Assembly: GCF_018343535.1 (NCBI RefSeq)
Contig: NZ_JAGYPF010000001.1
Coordinates: forward strand, 124,001-188,000
Length of the DNA: 64,000 bases
Direction: 5' to 3'
DNA from: Neobacillus rhizophilus
GTDB lineage: Bacteria; Bacillota; Bacilli; Bacillales; Cytobacillaceae
Shown: positions 16,938-26,016 of the stretch, in pieces
How the letters are laid out: each line of letters opens with the position of its first letter
How positions within the stretch are numbered: position 1 is the stretch's first letter
Translations under genes and position numbers: made by a program
Notes under the pieces: model-generated
Told to the model about the DNA's origin: nothing
What the model saw: the letters and a program-made list of their open reading frames with translations, nothing else
The model's database searches: none

Positions 16938-17508
16938 TTGTCTTTTCCTTTATAAAAAAATTTCGGAGCATGTCCATTCCGTTTTCCGTTAAAATAGATT
17001 CTGGATGAAATTGAACGCCTTCCACTTTATATTCCTTATGGCGAAGGGCCATAATTTCCCCGTCCTCACTTCTAGCACTAATCTCTAAGCAGGGGGGAAG
17101 GGTGGATTTTTCGACTATTAATGAATGATATCGTGTGACTTGAAATGGTGAAGGCAGTCCTGTGAAGACACCACGCTTGTCATGCTTGATGAAAGAAATT
17201 TTTCCATGCATTGGTTTAGCAGCTTTAATAACGTTTCCGCCAAATGCTTGGGCAATGGTCTGATGCCCAAGGCAGACACCCAATATAGGTATTTCCCGAT
17301 GAAATCTTTTTACAACTTCCAAACATAGACCAGCGGTATCTGGATTTCCCGGTCCGGGAGAAATCAAAATAAAATCAGGCTGCATGATTTCTATTGTTTC
17401 CAAGGTTAACTGGTCATTCCGAATCACCACTACTTCTTCACCGATATTACGGATGTATTGGACTAAATTGAACGTGAACGAATCATAGTTGTCGATAACT
17501 AAAATCAC
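16927..17508 (-). CDS. pabA: Aminodeoxychorismate/anthranilate synthase glutamine amidotransferase subunit
   Basis: 193 residues from GTG 17508, chosen because it gives the canonical N-terminus [13 protein letters not shown] and lies about 10 nt after AGGTGGTG; the frame extends to 17526. Class I amidotransferase triad motifs are visible: GVCLGHQ (nucleophilic Cys) and [13 protein letters not shown] (His and Glu). It supplies ammonia to the PabB domain encoded immediately downstream with an 11-nt overlap. The same subunit type often also serves tryptophan synthesis, and no trp genes are in the window. The upstream region holds a 52-bp tandem repeat array rather than an obvious promoter. Confidence 0.93.
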   Translation of the reverse strand: MILVIDNYDSFTFNLVQYIRNIGEEVVVIRNDQLTLETIEIMQPDFILISPGPGNPDTAGLCLEVVKRFHREIPILGVCLGHQTIAQAFGGNVIKAAKPMHGKISFIKHDKRGVFTGLPSPFQVTRYHSLIVEKSTLPPCLEISARSEDGEIMALRHKEYKVEGVQFHPESILTENGMDMLRNFFIKEKTNET

Positions 17509-17692
17509 AGTAACTAATGACACCACCTAGATTTAAAAAATGTCCCTTTTCTAAAAGAAATTGTTTTTCCATATTAAAGCACTACTTTAGGATAAAAATA
17601 ACTTATTTCCTCTTATACTTCCATGTGCTTGAAGACTTGCACAAGGTAATAAAAGACTTTCTACACCGAACACTTGGTAAAATCACCAGTTT

Positions 17693-18331
17693 GGCAACCA
17701 ATTAAGGGTATTGATGCCCGAAACTGTGCAAAATCCATCGGTACGGTAACCAATTAAGGGTATTGAAGCCCGAAACTGTGCCAAGTCCATCGGTACGGTA
17801 ACCAATATAGCGTATTGGCGCCCGAAACTGTGCAAAGTCCCTTGGTACGGTAACCAATAAAGCGTATTGGTGCCCGAAACCGAGCAAAATCTATCGCTAC
17901 GGTAATCAATAAAGGGTATTGGTGCCCGAAACCGAGCAAAATCTTCCGCTACGGTAATCAATAAAGCGTATTGGTGCCCGAAACTGTGCCAAGTCCATCG
18001 GTACGGTAACCAATAAAGCGTATTGGTGCCTGGAACTGTGCAAAATTCATCGGTACGGTAACCAATAAAGGGTATTGGTGCCCGAAACCGAGCAAAATCT
18101 TCCGCTACGGTAACCAATAAAGCGTATTGGTGCCCGAAACCGAGCAAAATCTACCGCTACGGTAATCAATAAAGCGCATTGTTGCCTGGAACTGTGCAAA
18201 ATCCATCGGTACGGTAACCAAGAAAGCGTATTGGTGCCTAGAACTGTGCAAAATCCATTGGTATGGTAACCAATAAAGTGGTATTGGTGCCCGAAACCGA
18301 GCAAAATCCACCGCTACGGTAACCAATAAAC
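17693..18331. repeat. Tandem array of twelve 52-bp units plus a partial thirteenth
   Basis: Units begin with GGTAACCAATAA (variants GGCAACC, GGTAATC) at 17693, 17745, 17797, 17849, 17901, 17953, 18005, 18057, 18109, 18161, 18213 and 18265 (the last 53 bp), and the array ends in a partial copy at 18318. Spacing is exactly 52 bp except for the last. Each unit carries an inverted repeat ACCAATA-n5-TATTGGT. Units fall into two types by linked changes: AACTGTGC with ATCGGTAC (units 1-3, 6, 7, 10, 11) and AACCGAGC with CCGCTAC (units 4, 5, 8, 9, 12). Open frames across it merely reflect the period and are not genes. Flanking 17527-17692 and 18332-18674 show no gene. Confidence 0.97.
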
Positions 18332-18674
18332 GCTCAAGGGAGAAATTCACCAACATGGTTGCAATTTAAAACTGCAAAGTTTACGAAAACCACCTAAATA
18401 ATAAACAAAATTCAAATATTAGTATACAATCACATGGAGTAATTAGTAAACTTGGCCTGTTTTTTCTGCTTAACTTTAAGAGATATTTTTCCAAAAGGTG
18501 AAAGTTTTTCTTTTAAAATAAAGGGGTTATCAAATATTAAAATGAGTAATTGGTCCTATTAGTCCTCGAGTAATGGATTTTGCTGTTAGGCACCTTTGTT
18601 GAAAGTTAAAATTTTTATACCTATAATCTTTTAAGTAAACGTTTTTTATTACTACATAAAGAGGTGTGACAAAA

Positions 18675-19214
18675 ATGAAATTAGTAGCAATTGTGGGAAG
18701 TTTACGGAAAGATTCTTATAATAGGGGTTTGGCAGAAACGATTAAGGAGAGGTTTGTTCAAAACATTGAATTAGAGATTCTTGAAATCGGACAACTTCCG
18801 CATTATAACCAAGATGATGAATTTAATCCTTCTGAGCTTGTATTGGAGTTCAAGAGAAAGGTTAAAGAAGCTGACGGTGTTATTATTATTACTCCTGAAT
18901 TCAACTGGTCGATTCCTGGCGTGTTAAAAAATGCGCTTGATTGGCTGTCCCGAGTCGATAAAGTCTTGATTGGAAAACCGGTTATGACCGGCGGTGCTAC
19001 AATGGGCATAGCAGGAACACTGCGCGCCCAACTGCAAATACGTGAAATCTTAACAGCACTTCAGGTAAAGCTATTACCACCTGTAGGAAACGAAATTCTT
19101 ATCAGCCAGGCACATACGAAATTCGATGAAGAAACAGGACTTCTGAAAGAAGAAGCAACTCTGAAATTCGTCGATGATGTCGTCGAAAGATTCGTCGCTT
19201 TCATTAAAGAATAA
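18675..19214 (+). CDS. NADPH-dependent FMN reductase family protein
   Basis: 179 residues, flavodoxin-like fold. VAIVGSLRKDSYNRG at residues 4-18 is the phosphate-binding loop for FMN, and IITPEFNWSIPGVLKNALDWLSR is the second FMN-contacting segment of the family (shown here split as IITPEFNWSIPG and LKNALDWL). These enzymes use NADPH to reduce FMN, azo compounds or quinones. AAGAGGTG precedes ATG 18675 by 6 nt; an in-frame GTG at 18666 overlaps that site and is not preferred. It is monocistronic, with no clear partner nearby. Confidence 0.9.
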   Translation: MKLVAIVGSLRKDSYNRGLAETIKERFVQNIELEILEIGQLPHYNQDDEFNPSELVLEFKRKVKEADGVIIITPEFNWSIPGVLKNALDWLSRVDKVLIGKPVMTGGATMGIAGTLRAQLQIREILTALQVKLLPPVGNEILISQAHTKFDEETGLLKEEATLKFVDDVVERFVAFIKE

Positions 19215-19233
19215 ACTCATTTAAACTGTAAAA

Positions 19234-19256
19234 CGCCGGGGGCAGGGCTCCCGGCG
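19234..19256 (-). terminator. GC-rich hairpin between convergent genes
   Basis: CGCCGGG and CCCGGCG form a 7-bp GC stem with a short loop. Read on the minus strand it is followed by TTTTAC, so it best serves the anion permease pseudogene, and may also stop the reductase transcript. Confidence 0.65.
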
Positions 19257-19261
19257 CTGGT

Positions 19262-20397
19262 TTATACACCAATAAAATACTGGATAAGGGTTATTCCTGC
19301 TAGAAACGCAAAATTATAAATGCTGAATTTTATTAAGTATTTCTTATTTTCTTCTGGAAACTCCCTAATGAATAGTTTATATGAAATGACACTTGCCAGT
19401 GAAGCAATAATCGTGCCAAGTCCCCCAATGTTGACGCCTAGTAATAACGGCTGCCAATCTGACGTGAATTTTGCCAGCAGGAGGGAGGCAGGAACATTGC
19501 TGATGAATTGGCTTAAAAGAATCGAAGTAAAGAAAACAGAATGTGAACCGTCAAGACTTTCACTTGCAAACGTGTTTACGATGCTGGTATTCGCTATATT
19601 TCCGATGAAAACAAAAAAGCAAATAAACGTAATTAACAAGGTATAATCTATTTTTCTCAATAAATGAATATCTAGTAAACAAACTGCAGCTAACGTTAGG
19701 AATAAGGCAAGCTTGTCACTAACCACACCAAAGATAGAGGCAATGATGACGGTAAACACAATTCCCCAAACCACCGCTTTTTTTCTTCCCTCTAAAGTAG
19801 AAGCCGGAAACACAACATTTAATTCTTTCCCTTTTAGTCTCATCAATAGAATTCCAAGTAAAACAATTCCCAAAATAGCTAATAGAAAAATCGTTCCGAA
19901 AAACTGTGAAGGTTTAATTCCGTAATAAGTAAAGATGAACAGGTTCTGCGGATTTCCCATTGGTGTCAGGCTGCTGCCTAGATTGGCGGCGATAGTTTGC
20001 AGGATAATCGTTTCCATCATGTTGATCTTCATCTTTTTGCTAATAATCATTGTTAACGGTACAAAGGTTATTAAGGCTACATCATTGGTAACGAACATCG
20101 AGCAAAAGAAGCATAAAAAAACGAGAATCCTGATACTTTTTTGCTAGTATGGCATTTATTTAAAATTGAAATCGCGAATTTGTCTAATAGTTTCAGTTCC
20201 TCGAAGGCCTTACTGACCACCATAAGGTTAAATAAACTAATGATAACCTTGAGATTTATATATTCAAGCTTTGGAGGGTGTAGGAAGCAGCTTGCCAATG
20301 CTAATATAAGTGAAACCGTGAATACGAAGTCTTGTTTTAAAAAAGCAACGGGCAAACCTAGTCTTTTCTGTTTTTGAACAACAACATATTCTTTCAC
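19262..20397 (-). pseudogene. ArsB/NhaD-type anion permease, disrupted by a frameshift
   Basis: Two overlapping reading frames make one ion-transporter protein. The 5' part (GTG 20397, to about 20139) starts MKEYVVVQKQKRL and has hydrophobic segments ending ELKLLDKFAISILNKC. The 3' part (to 19262) carries LVFLCFFCSMFVTNDVALI and NLGSSLTPMGNPQNLF, hallmarks of the ArsB/SLC13-like ion transporter fold. The frames meet at a run of six A (minus strand AGCAAAAAAGTATC near 20140). Adding one A restores a continuous K-K-S-I sequence. It is either a recent pseudogene or a homopolymer sequencing error; restored length would be about 378 residues. Confidence 0.8.
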
Positions 20398-20494
20398 AAG
20401 AGATCACCAAAAAGGGTAGGATTTTTTCAACAATGATAACATTATGATTAAATCCGATTCCTGTCAATTAAATTTTATAGCCATTAAGCAATGA

Positions 20495-20524
20495 GGGGCT
20501 GACCCCAAGATTAGAGTCAGCCCC
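20495..20524. terminator. GGGGCTGAC palindrome downstream of tldE
   Basis: GGGGCTGAC (20495-20503) and GTCAGCCCC (20516-20524) form a 9-bp stem with a 12-nt loop. The T-run on the minus side is poor. It belongs to a set of GTCAG-type intergenic hairpins seen again at 38442 and 43890. Confidence 0.55.
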
Positions 20525-20540
20525 ATTAAAATTTTCCACT

Positions 20541-21884
20541 TTATTCTACTGTAACGGATAAAGACTTAATTAACAGGGACGGCGACCCGATTGGTGAGAG
20601 AGGGAAGGTAAGGTCGGAGCCTATTTTCTCCACATCAGTCAAAAGCTGATAGAAATTCCCCGCGATCGTCATAAGATTGACCGGAAAATGGACCTTTCCG
20701 TCCTTTACATAAAATCCATTGGCGGCAACAGAAAAGTCACCGGATACTTGGTTCGCACCTGAATGTAAGCCGGATAAACTGGTAATCAACACGCCTTCGG
20801 CCATCGTAGAAACCAACTCTTCCAGAGATGATTCTAAAGGAAGAATATAAAGATTGGAAGGACCAACCTTGACGGCACCTTTATAGGAATCTTTCTGGGC
20901 ATGGCCGGTTGTGACCGTTTGGTCCTTTTTAGCTGTTTTTAGATTATGGAGGAAGGATTGCAATACCCCAGATTCCACCAAGGTAAGTTTCTCCGTTGCT
21001 ACTCCTTCACTGTCAAAATTCCTGCTGCCAAGCCCTTCTTCAAGGAATGGATCATCGACGATTGTTACCATCGAACTCGCTATTTGCTTACCCAGTTTAT
21101 TTTTAAGTGAAGATAACCCCGCTTGAGTGTTTTCCGCCGAAAAATTATCGGAAAAAGTAGCCAGCAGGCTGGCGGCTGCATCATTACGTAACAGGACAGG
21201 GTAATCCTTACTCGTAATATTTCTCGAACCCAACTGTGATAAGGCTTCCTCAGCTGCTCTTTTAGCTATCTCCTTGGCATCCAGACTTTGGAAGTCCTTC
21301 GTTACTTTAAATTCAAAGGATGTCTTGGTTTCCTCCCCATCTTTCACAATCGCTTCCACCATGACATACAAATAATTCATCTGATCACTCAAGGACAATC
21401 CTTTATTATTGGAAAGGCTTTTGGTTACCGATGTAGTACGAATTAAACAATAATCTGTTGCCACAATTCGCGGGTCCATTGCCAGCAATTCACGTTCCAC
21501 GTCTTTAATAAATTGAATCTTTTCCGGAATGGTTACCTCATTTAAGGCGGTAGAAAAAAAGTGCCGGTCCTCATAAGAGCTGCTGCCCGCAAAAATTTCT
21601 TCCACATCCTCGTCAGGCATGAACTCAGCATTTTCTTTTGCATTTTTTAATAGAAAGGGGATAGAGGCATCATCTAATTTTTCCGTATAGGCGTAACCCA
21701 TTTTCCCGTCAATAATACCACGGAAAGAAACACCGCCGTCTTCCGCGATTTCGTATTGGTCGATTACGCCTTTAAAAATTTGGCAGCCAAAAACTTCTTT
21801 CCTTTCAAAATATATTTCTACATCTGAAAAGCCAATCGCGGCAGCTTCTTCAAATAGCTTCACCTGAAATTCTTGAATCCTCAT
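20541..21884 (-). CDS. tldE: TldE/PmbA family metalloprotease partner
   Basis: 447 residues. Family features include AAAIGFSDVEIYFERKE near the N-terminus, the segment SSLKNKLGKQIAS and the C-terminal HSGANQVSGDFSVAANGF characteristic of PmbA/TldE. Lacking the HExxxH zinc motif, it forms the non-metal subunit of the TldD/TldE heterodimer, which degrades unfolded or modified peptides in E. coli. Its ATG is 3 nt after the tldD stop codon, so the two are translationally linked. The usual family length is about 450, so it is complete. Confidence 0.92.
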   Translation of the reverse strand: MRIQEFQVKLFEEAAAIGFSDVEIYFERKEVFGCQIFKGVIDQYEIAEDGGVSFRGIIDGKMGYAYTEKLDDASIPFLLKNAKENAEFMPDEDVEEIFAGSSSYEDRHFFSTALNEVTIPEKIQFIKDVERELLAMDPRIVATDYCLIRTTSVTKSLSNNKGLSLSDQMNYLYVMVEAIVKDGEETKTSFEFKVTKDFQSLDAKEIAKRAAEEALSQLGSRNITSKDYPVLLRNDAAASLLATFSDNFSAENTQAGLSSLKNKLGKQIASSMVTIVDDPFLEEGLGSRNFDSEGVATEKLTLVESGVLQSFLHNLKTAKKDQTVTTGHAQKDSYKGAVKVGPSNLYILPLESSLEELVSTMAEGVLITSLSGLHSGANQVSGDFSVAANGFYVKDGKVHFPVNLMTIAGNFYQLLTDVEKIGSDLTFPLSPIGSPSLLIKSLSVTVE

Positions 21885-21887
21885 CTC

Positions 21888-23276
21888 TTATTCCCCCTTT
21901 GTCCCGCCAACAGTGATTTCACTTACCCGAATCATTGGCTGGCCGACGTTCACCGGGATACTGCCGCTCAAGGAACCGCACATTCCCGCACCATGCCCCA
22001 GATTGTTGCCAACCATATCGACAAGCTGCAAGGTTTTCGGGCCATTTCCAATTAAAGTGGCACCCTTTAAGGGCTTGCCTATTTTTCCATTTTTCACTTC
22101 ATATGCTTCCATGATGGCAAAGTTGTAATCCCCTGTTGCTGGGTTGACCTGGCCGCCGCCCATGTACTTGGCATATATTCCATTCTCAGTCGCCGCGATG
22201 ATTTCTCCCGGTCTTGATTTGCCTGGGGCGATATACGTATTCGTCATCCTTGAGGTAGGGGCAAAGCGGAAGGATTGCCTTCTGCCGGAACCCGTAGATT
22301 CCATTCCCATCCGGCGTGAATTAAATTTATCAATTAAATAGTCTGTTAAAATCCCATTTTCGATTAACACATTTTTTCGCGCCTTTTCACCTTCATCGTC
22401 GATGTTAATGGATCCCCATTCATTTGGAATTGTGCCATCATCAATGTATGTAACGATTTCCGGAGCAACTCTTTCCCCGATGCGATTGGCGAATACAGAA
22501 TTATTTTTCGCGACGGCGGTAGCCTCTAAGCCATGTCCGCAGGCCTCATGAAAAATTACCCCTCCAAACTCATTATCAATAATCACAGGGAATTTGCCGC
22601 TCGGGCACGGGCTGGCATCGAGCAGGGTTACGGCAATCCGGGCAGCTTCGTTGGCATAAAGATCGAGATTTAAGTTTTCGATAAATTCAAAGCCGCTATG
22701 GGCACCCGGTCCGTAAAATCCAGTTTCCATTTTATTGCCGCTTACAGCAACGGCTTGGATGGCCAGTCTTGAGCGGACCCGTTTGTCTTCGGCCCATTTT
22801 CCTTCCGAATTGGCAATTAGAACATTCTGTTCTTCGTCCATCAAGCGGACAGTGACTTGAGAAATACTAGAATGGTAGTTTTTGCAAGTATCTGATGCCT
22901 TTTTCATGACGGCAATTTTTCGAGATTTAACGACCTCTTGCGGCATCATTTGGATCGGGTGGAGCGTCCCGTACGCCTCTTGAACAAATGGGGCAGGGGA
23001 AATGACACTGTTTCCTTTAATGGCTTGTGCCGCATTTTTCGCAGCCTTCACCAGACCGTCCTTGCTGAAATCAGTGGTATAGGCATAGACACTTTGCAAT
23101 CCCTTAAATACACGGATCCCAACCCCAAAATCACGTCCGGAGAGGGCGGTTTCAATTTTACTGCTTCTTAACGTAATGTTATTGGTAAACCGATCCTCTA
23201 CAAAGATCTCAGAAAAATCGCCGCCAGTGGATAAAGCTGCTGTTAGTACATCTTCAATTAATGATTGACTTAGCAT
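21888..23276 (-). CDS. tldD: TldD family zinc metalloprotease
   Basis: 462 residues. The zinc-binding motif HEACGHGLEAT (HExxxH) is present at about residues 240-250, and the C-terminus has GHGAGMCGSLSGSIPVNVG, matching the conserved Cys-containing segment of TldD. It works with TldE encoded immediately downstream as a heteromeric protease in the cytosol. ATG 23276 is preceded on the minus strand by AGGAGGTC. The pair is a two-gene operon. Physiological substrates in Bacillaceae are not evident from this sequence. Confidence 0.93.
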   Translation of the reverse strand: MLSQSLIEDVLTAALSTGGDFSEIFVEDRFTNNITLRSSKIETALSGRDFGVGIRVFKGLQSVYAYTTDFSKDGLVKAAKNAAQAIKGNSVISPAPFVQEAYGTLHPIQMMPQEVVKSRKIAVMKKASDTCKNYHSSISQVTVRLMDEEQNVLIANSEGKWAEDKRVRSRLAIQAVAVSGNKMETGFYGPGAHSGFEFIENLNLDLYANEAARIAVTLLDASPCPSGKFPVIIDNEFGGVIFHEACGHGLEATAVAKNNSVFANRIGERVAPEIVTYIDDGTIPNEWGSINIDDEGEKARKNVLIENGILTDYLIDKFNSRRMGMESTGSGRRQSFRFAPTSRMTNTYIAPGKSRPGEIIAATENGIYAKYMGGGQVNPATGDYNFAIMEAYEVKNGKIGKPLKGATLIGNGPKTLQLVDMVGNNLGHGAGMCGSLSGSIPVNVGQPMIRVSEITVGGTKGE

Positions 23277-23395
23277 GATGACCTCCTATGTATTTTATTT
23301 TTCTACATTAATATCAAACTACAATGTAATAGTCGGAAGAGGGCATGTCTTGGTTTCGCATTTAAAATGTTTTTTTATCGACAATTATTTCAATT

Positions 23396-23411
23396 TTTTT
23401 GTCGACAAAAA
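23396..23411. promoter_or_regulatory. GTCGAC palindrome, candidate GntR operator 1
   Basis: TTTTTGTCGACAAAAA is a perfect 16-bp palindrome in the tldD/gntR divergent intergenic region, sharing the TGTCGACA core with three further sites near the GntR gene. Confidence 0.6.
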
Positions 23412-23566
23412 TCTGTTTACAAAACTGATGGAATTTTGGGAAAATTTTAATAATAGTTATTGGATTTACCAATTAAACGTGATACTATATTTTTGTGGAT
23501 TATAACATTTTGATTAACAAATAAAACTATGTTTAGTAAAGATTGCTAGTTTTAGAGATTTTTAAG

Positions 23567-23574
23567 TGTCGACA
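23567..23574. promoter_or_regulatory. GTCGAC palindrome, candidate GntR operator 2
   Basis: TGTCGACA lies 25 bp before the GntR start codon, in the context GTCGACAGACTACAGA, a 16-nt string repeated exactly at 24327. Its position suggests autoregulation. Confidence 0.65.
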
Positions 23575-23598
23575 GACTACAGAAGGTGGTGAGGAAAA

Positions 23599-24279
23599 AT
23601 GGATTCATTTTCCATTGAAAAACCGGTCCGGTATTACGATCAAGTCTATAACACGCTAAGAGAAATGATTGTCCAAGGGGACTTAAAACCTGGTGATAGT
23701 ATATATGAAGCGAGAATCGCCAGAGATTTAAATATCAGCAGAAGTCCTGTCAGGGAAGCGGTCCGCGCTTTGGAAAAAGAGGGATTATTAGCCATTGATG
23801 AAAAGTCAAGGATCACTGTCTATAAACCAACTTTGAAGGATATCGTGGATATTTACGAGTGCCGGATGGTCTTAGAGTCATTGGCTGCTAGATTAACAAC
23901 CAGGCTTGCCACAGCCCAGGAACTGCAGAATATCGAAAAAACAGTCATTGATTCGAAGCAATATTTGGACGTAGAAGGGGAGCGGAACAGACAGGCTTTA
24001 ATTGCCGAAAATGGACGTTTTCACGAATTAATCATTAAATACAGCCAAAATAGAAGATTAAAGAAACAGCTGAGAGATCTACACTCATTAAGTCACTATT
24101 TCAGAACCCTAAACTTTCAAGGTGAGAATAGGGAATGGATTGTGTATAACGAACATCAGGATATTTTAGCGCAAATGAAACGAAGAGATGAAGACAAGGC
24201 AGCATTTATGATGAACAAACATCTCGAAACCGACTTGGAGCATCTGAAGGAAATTTTCACTAGATACACTAAAGAATAG
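23599..24279 (+). CDS. GntR family (FadR/FCD subfamily) transcription regulator
   Basis: 226 residues. N-terminal winged helix: LREMIVQGDLKPGDSIYE, then the recognition helix region ISRSPVREAVRALEKEGLL, as in GntR proteins. The C-terminal all-helical FCD domain (residues about 80-220) has a metal/ligand pocket suggested by ECRMVLES, GRFHELI and NEHQDILAQMKRRD with conserved His residues. The RBS AAGGTGGTGAGG precedes ATG 23599. TGTCGACA palindromes flank the gene at both ends, so it probably represses itself and the downstream hydantoinase operon until a pathway metabolite binds. Confidence 0.93.
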   Translation: MDSFSIEKPVRYYDQVYNTLREMIVQGDLKPGDSIYEARIARDLNISRSPVREAVRALEKEGLLAIDEKSRITVYKPTLKDIVDIYECRMVLESLAARLTTRLATAQELQNIEKTVIDSKQYLDVEGERNRQALIAENGRFHELIIKYSQNRRLKKQLRDLHSLSHYFRTLNFQGENREWIVYNEHQDILAQMKRRDEDKAAFMMNKHLETDLEHLKEIFTRYTKE

Positions 24280-24324
24280 AAATATAAGAAGGTCATCACA
24301 AGGATAAATGCATCATATTTTAAA

Positions 24325-24334
24325 CTGTCGACAG
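24325..24334. promoter_or_regulatory. CTGTCGACAG palindrome, candidate GntR operator 3
   Basis: A perfect 10-bp palindrome upstream of the hydantoinase gene. The flank GTCGACAGACTACAGA is identical to that of operator 2. Confidence 0.65.
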
Positions 24335-24403
24335 ACTACAGATGATTCTGGACCTTATTGCTCTAGGCGCCAGAGGATTTTTTGCAGAACTTGGTGATTT
24401 CAA

Positions 24404-24413
24404 CTGTCGACAG
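24404..24413. promoter_or_regulatory. CTGTCGACAG palindrome, candidate GntR operator 4
   Basis: A perfect 10-bp palindrome 53 bp before the hydantoinase start and exactly 79 bp after operator 3. Such a pair could hold two dimers across the operon promoter. Confidence 0.65.
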
Positions 24414-24466
24414 GCGACACAAAATAATTATTTTAAAGAAATCCACACGAAAGGATTGAAGACAAG

Positions 24467-25873
24467 TTGAAAACCATTATTCAAAATGGAACCATTGTAA
24501 CTGCTACTGACATTTATAAGGCAGATATCCTTATTGAGAACGGGGTCATTACCGGAATTACAAACCATTATTCAGCAGCTCCAGATGCCAATGTCATTGA
24601 TGCAAGCGGGCAATATGTGTTTCCTGGAGGAATAGATGTACATACTCATCTTGCCTGGCCATTCCAAAGCACTGGAACGGCTGACGATTTTGTAAGCGGA
24701 ACCAGAGCGGCAGCGGCAGGCGGGATTACCAGCATCATTAATTTTACCAATCCTAAAAAAGGCCAGACACTTCTTGATAATTTACAAGAATGGAAGAAAA
24801 AAGGTGAGTCGTCGCTAATCGACTACGGTTTTCACTCCATAATTAGCGAATACAACGAACATGTTCTGGAGGAACTACCGATCCTCGCAGATAAAGAAGG
24901 TATTACTTCTATTAAACTATTTATGGCCTACAAGGGCGAGTTGATGGTGAATGACCGTGAAATGTATAAAATCTTGAAAAGAGCGGGGGAAGCAGGGATT
25001 ATCACAAATGTCCATGCGGAAAACGGCGATATTATTGATGAATTAATTGCGGAGTCTCTTGCAAAAGGAAATACCGAGCCTATCTATCATGCCTACACAA
25101 GACCGCCGATTACTGAATCAGAGGCAACCGGAAGAGCGCTTGCCATCGCAGAAGCAGCCAATGCTCCAATTTACATCGTTCATGTAAGCTGTGCTGATGC
25201 ACTTCAAAAAGTTGCAGAGGCAAAAAAACGCGGGGTGCAAGTAACCGCGGAAACATGCCCTCATTACCTTGTTCTTGATGAAAGCTATTTAGAACTGCCA
25301 GATTTTGAAAGTGGAAAATATGTCTGTTCTCCGCCGCTTCGTGAAAAATGGAACCAGGACCTTCTGTGGAAGGGGATTGCCTCTGGCTTAATTTCAACGG
25401 TAGGGTCGGACCATTGCCCATTCCTTTTCGAAGGACAGAAGACTTTAGGCAGGGACAATTTTGCAAAGATTCCTAATGGTGTACCTGGACTCGAGGATAT
25501 TTTCTCCATCGTTTATCATTTCGGAGTTAATGAGGGAAGAATATCACTCCAAAAATTTGTCGAGGTCATCTCCACTGGGCCGGCCAAAACATTTGGCCTC
25601 TATCCGAAAAAAGGAAGTATCGGAATTGGTTTCGATGCTGATCTTGTCCTATTTAATCCAAATGCTTCAAGGGTCATTACTCATAAAAAACAATATCAAA
25701 ATGTTGATTACAATCTTTACGAAGGTATGGAAATCAAGGGTACCATTACTCGGGTGCTGTCACGTGGCGAGGAAATTGTCCGCGACGGATATGTCATTGG
25801 GGAACAAGGCCGTGGAAAGTTTCTGTTCAGAAATAAGGTTTCAAAAGTTCATTCAACAGTATCAGCGATATAA
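24467..25873 (+). CDS. Dihydropyrimidinase/D-hydantoinase family amidohydrolase
   Basis: 468 residues, TTG start at 24467 after AAAGGA. Binuclear-metal motifs are in order: GGIDVHTHL (His-x-His), IKLFMAYKGELM (carboxylated Lys), VHAENGD, IYIVHVSCAD and GSDHCPF (catalytic Asp). The pattern DDFVSGTRAAAAGG places it with dihydropyrimidinases and hydantoinases rather than allantoinases. These enzymes open cyclic ureides or imides. It is the first gene of a presumed operon under the adjacent GntR regulator. No carbamoylase or beta-ureidopropionase is present nearby, so the true substrate may be a different cyclic amide. Confidence 0.9.
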   Translation: MKTIIQNGTIVTATDIYKADILIENGVITGITNHYSAAPDANVIDASGQYVFPGGIDVHTHLAWPFQSTGTADDFVSGTRAAAAGGITSIINFTNPKKGQTLLDNLQEWKKKGESSLIDYGFHSIISEYNEHVLEELPILADKEGITSIKLFMAYKGELMVNDREMYKILKRAGEAGIITNVHAENGDIIDELIAESLAKGNTEPIYHAYTRPPITESEATGRALAIAEAANAPIYIVHVSCADALQKVAEAKKRGVQVTAETCPHYLVLDESYLELPDFESGKYVCSPPLREKWNQDLLWKGIASGLISTVGSDHCPFLFEGQKTLGRDNFAKIPNGVPGLEDIFSIVYHFGVNEGRISLQKFVEVISTGPAKTFGLYPKKGSIGIGFDADLVLFNPNASRVITHKKQYQNVDYNLYEGMEIKGTITRVLSRGEEIVRDGYVIGEQGRGKFLFRNKVSKVHSTVSAI

Positions 25874-25894
25874 AACTTATTAATAACCCCCTAA

Positions 25895-25959
25895 GATGTG
25901 TTATCGAATATGAAAGGAGGTGAGGGCTGACAAGTAATTCGATAGACGCACAACACATC
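25895..25959 (+). promoter_or_regulatory. Long inverted repeat between hydantoinase and transporter genes
   Basis: GATGTGTT plus ATCGAAT (25895-25909) can pair with ATTCGAT (25937-25943) and AACACATC (25952-25959), leaving a bulge. The loop contains AAAGGAGGTGAGG, an RBS-like sequence with no real gene behind it. It could be an mRNA processing or stability element setting transporter levels. Confidence 0.5.
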
Positions 25960-26016
25960 GTCCATTGGTTTCGTTTTTTGTGGAAAATCAATGAAATCTA
26001 TTAAAGGGGGATTTTT

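Noticed and set aside
17693..18331. CRISPR array
   Set aside because: The 52-bp units abut one another with no unique spacers, and no cas genes are in the window.
17683..18356. Five overlapping minus-strand open frames across the repeat array
   Set aside because: All read the same 52-bp unit in shifting frames and give the same repetitive peptide (LGFGHQYALL, LVTVPMDFAQF). The period is not a multiple of three, there is no consistent ribosome site, and unit variants do not favour silent changes.
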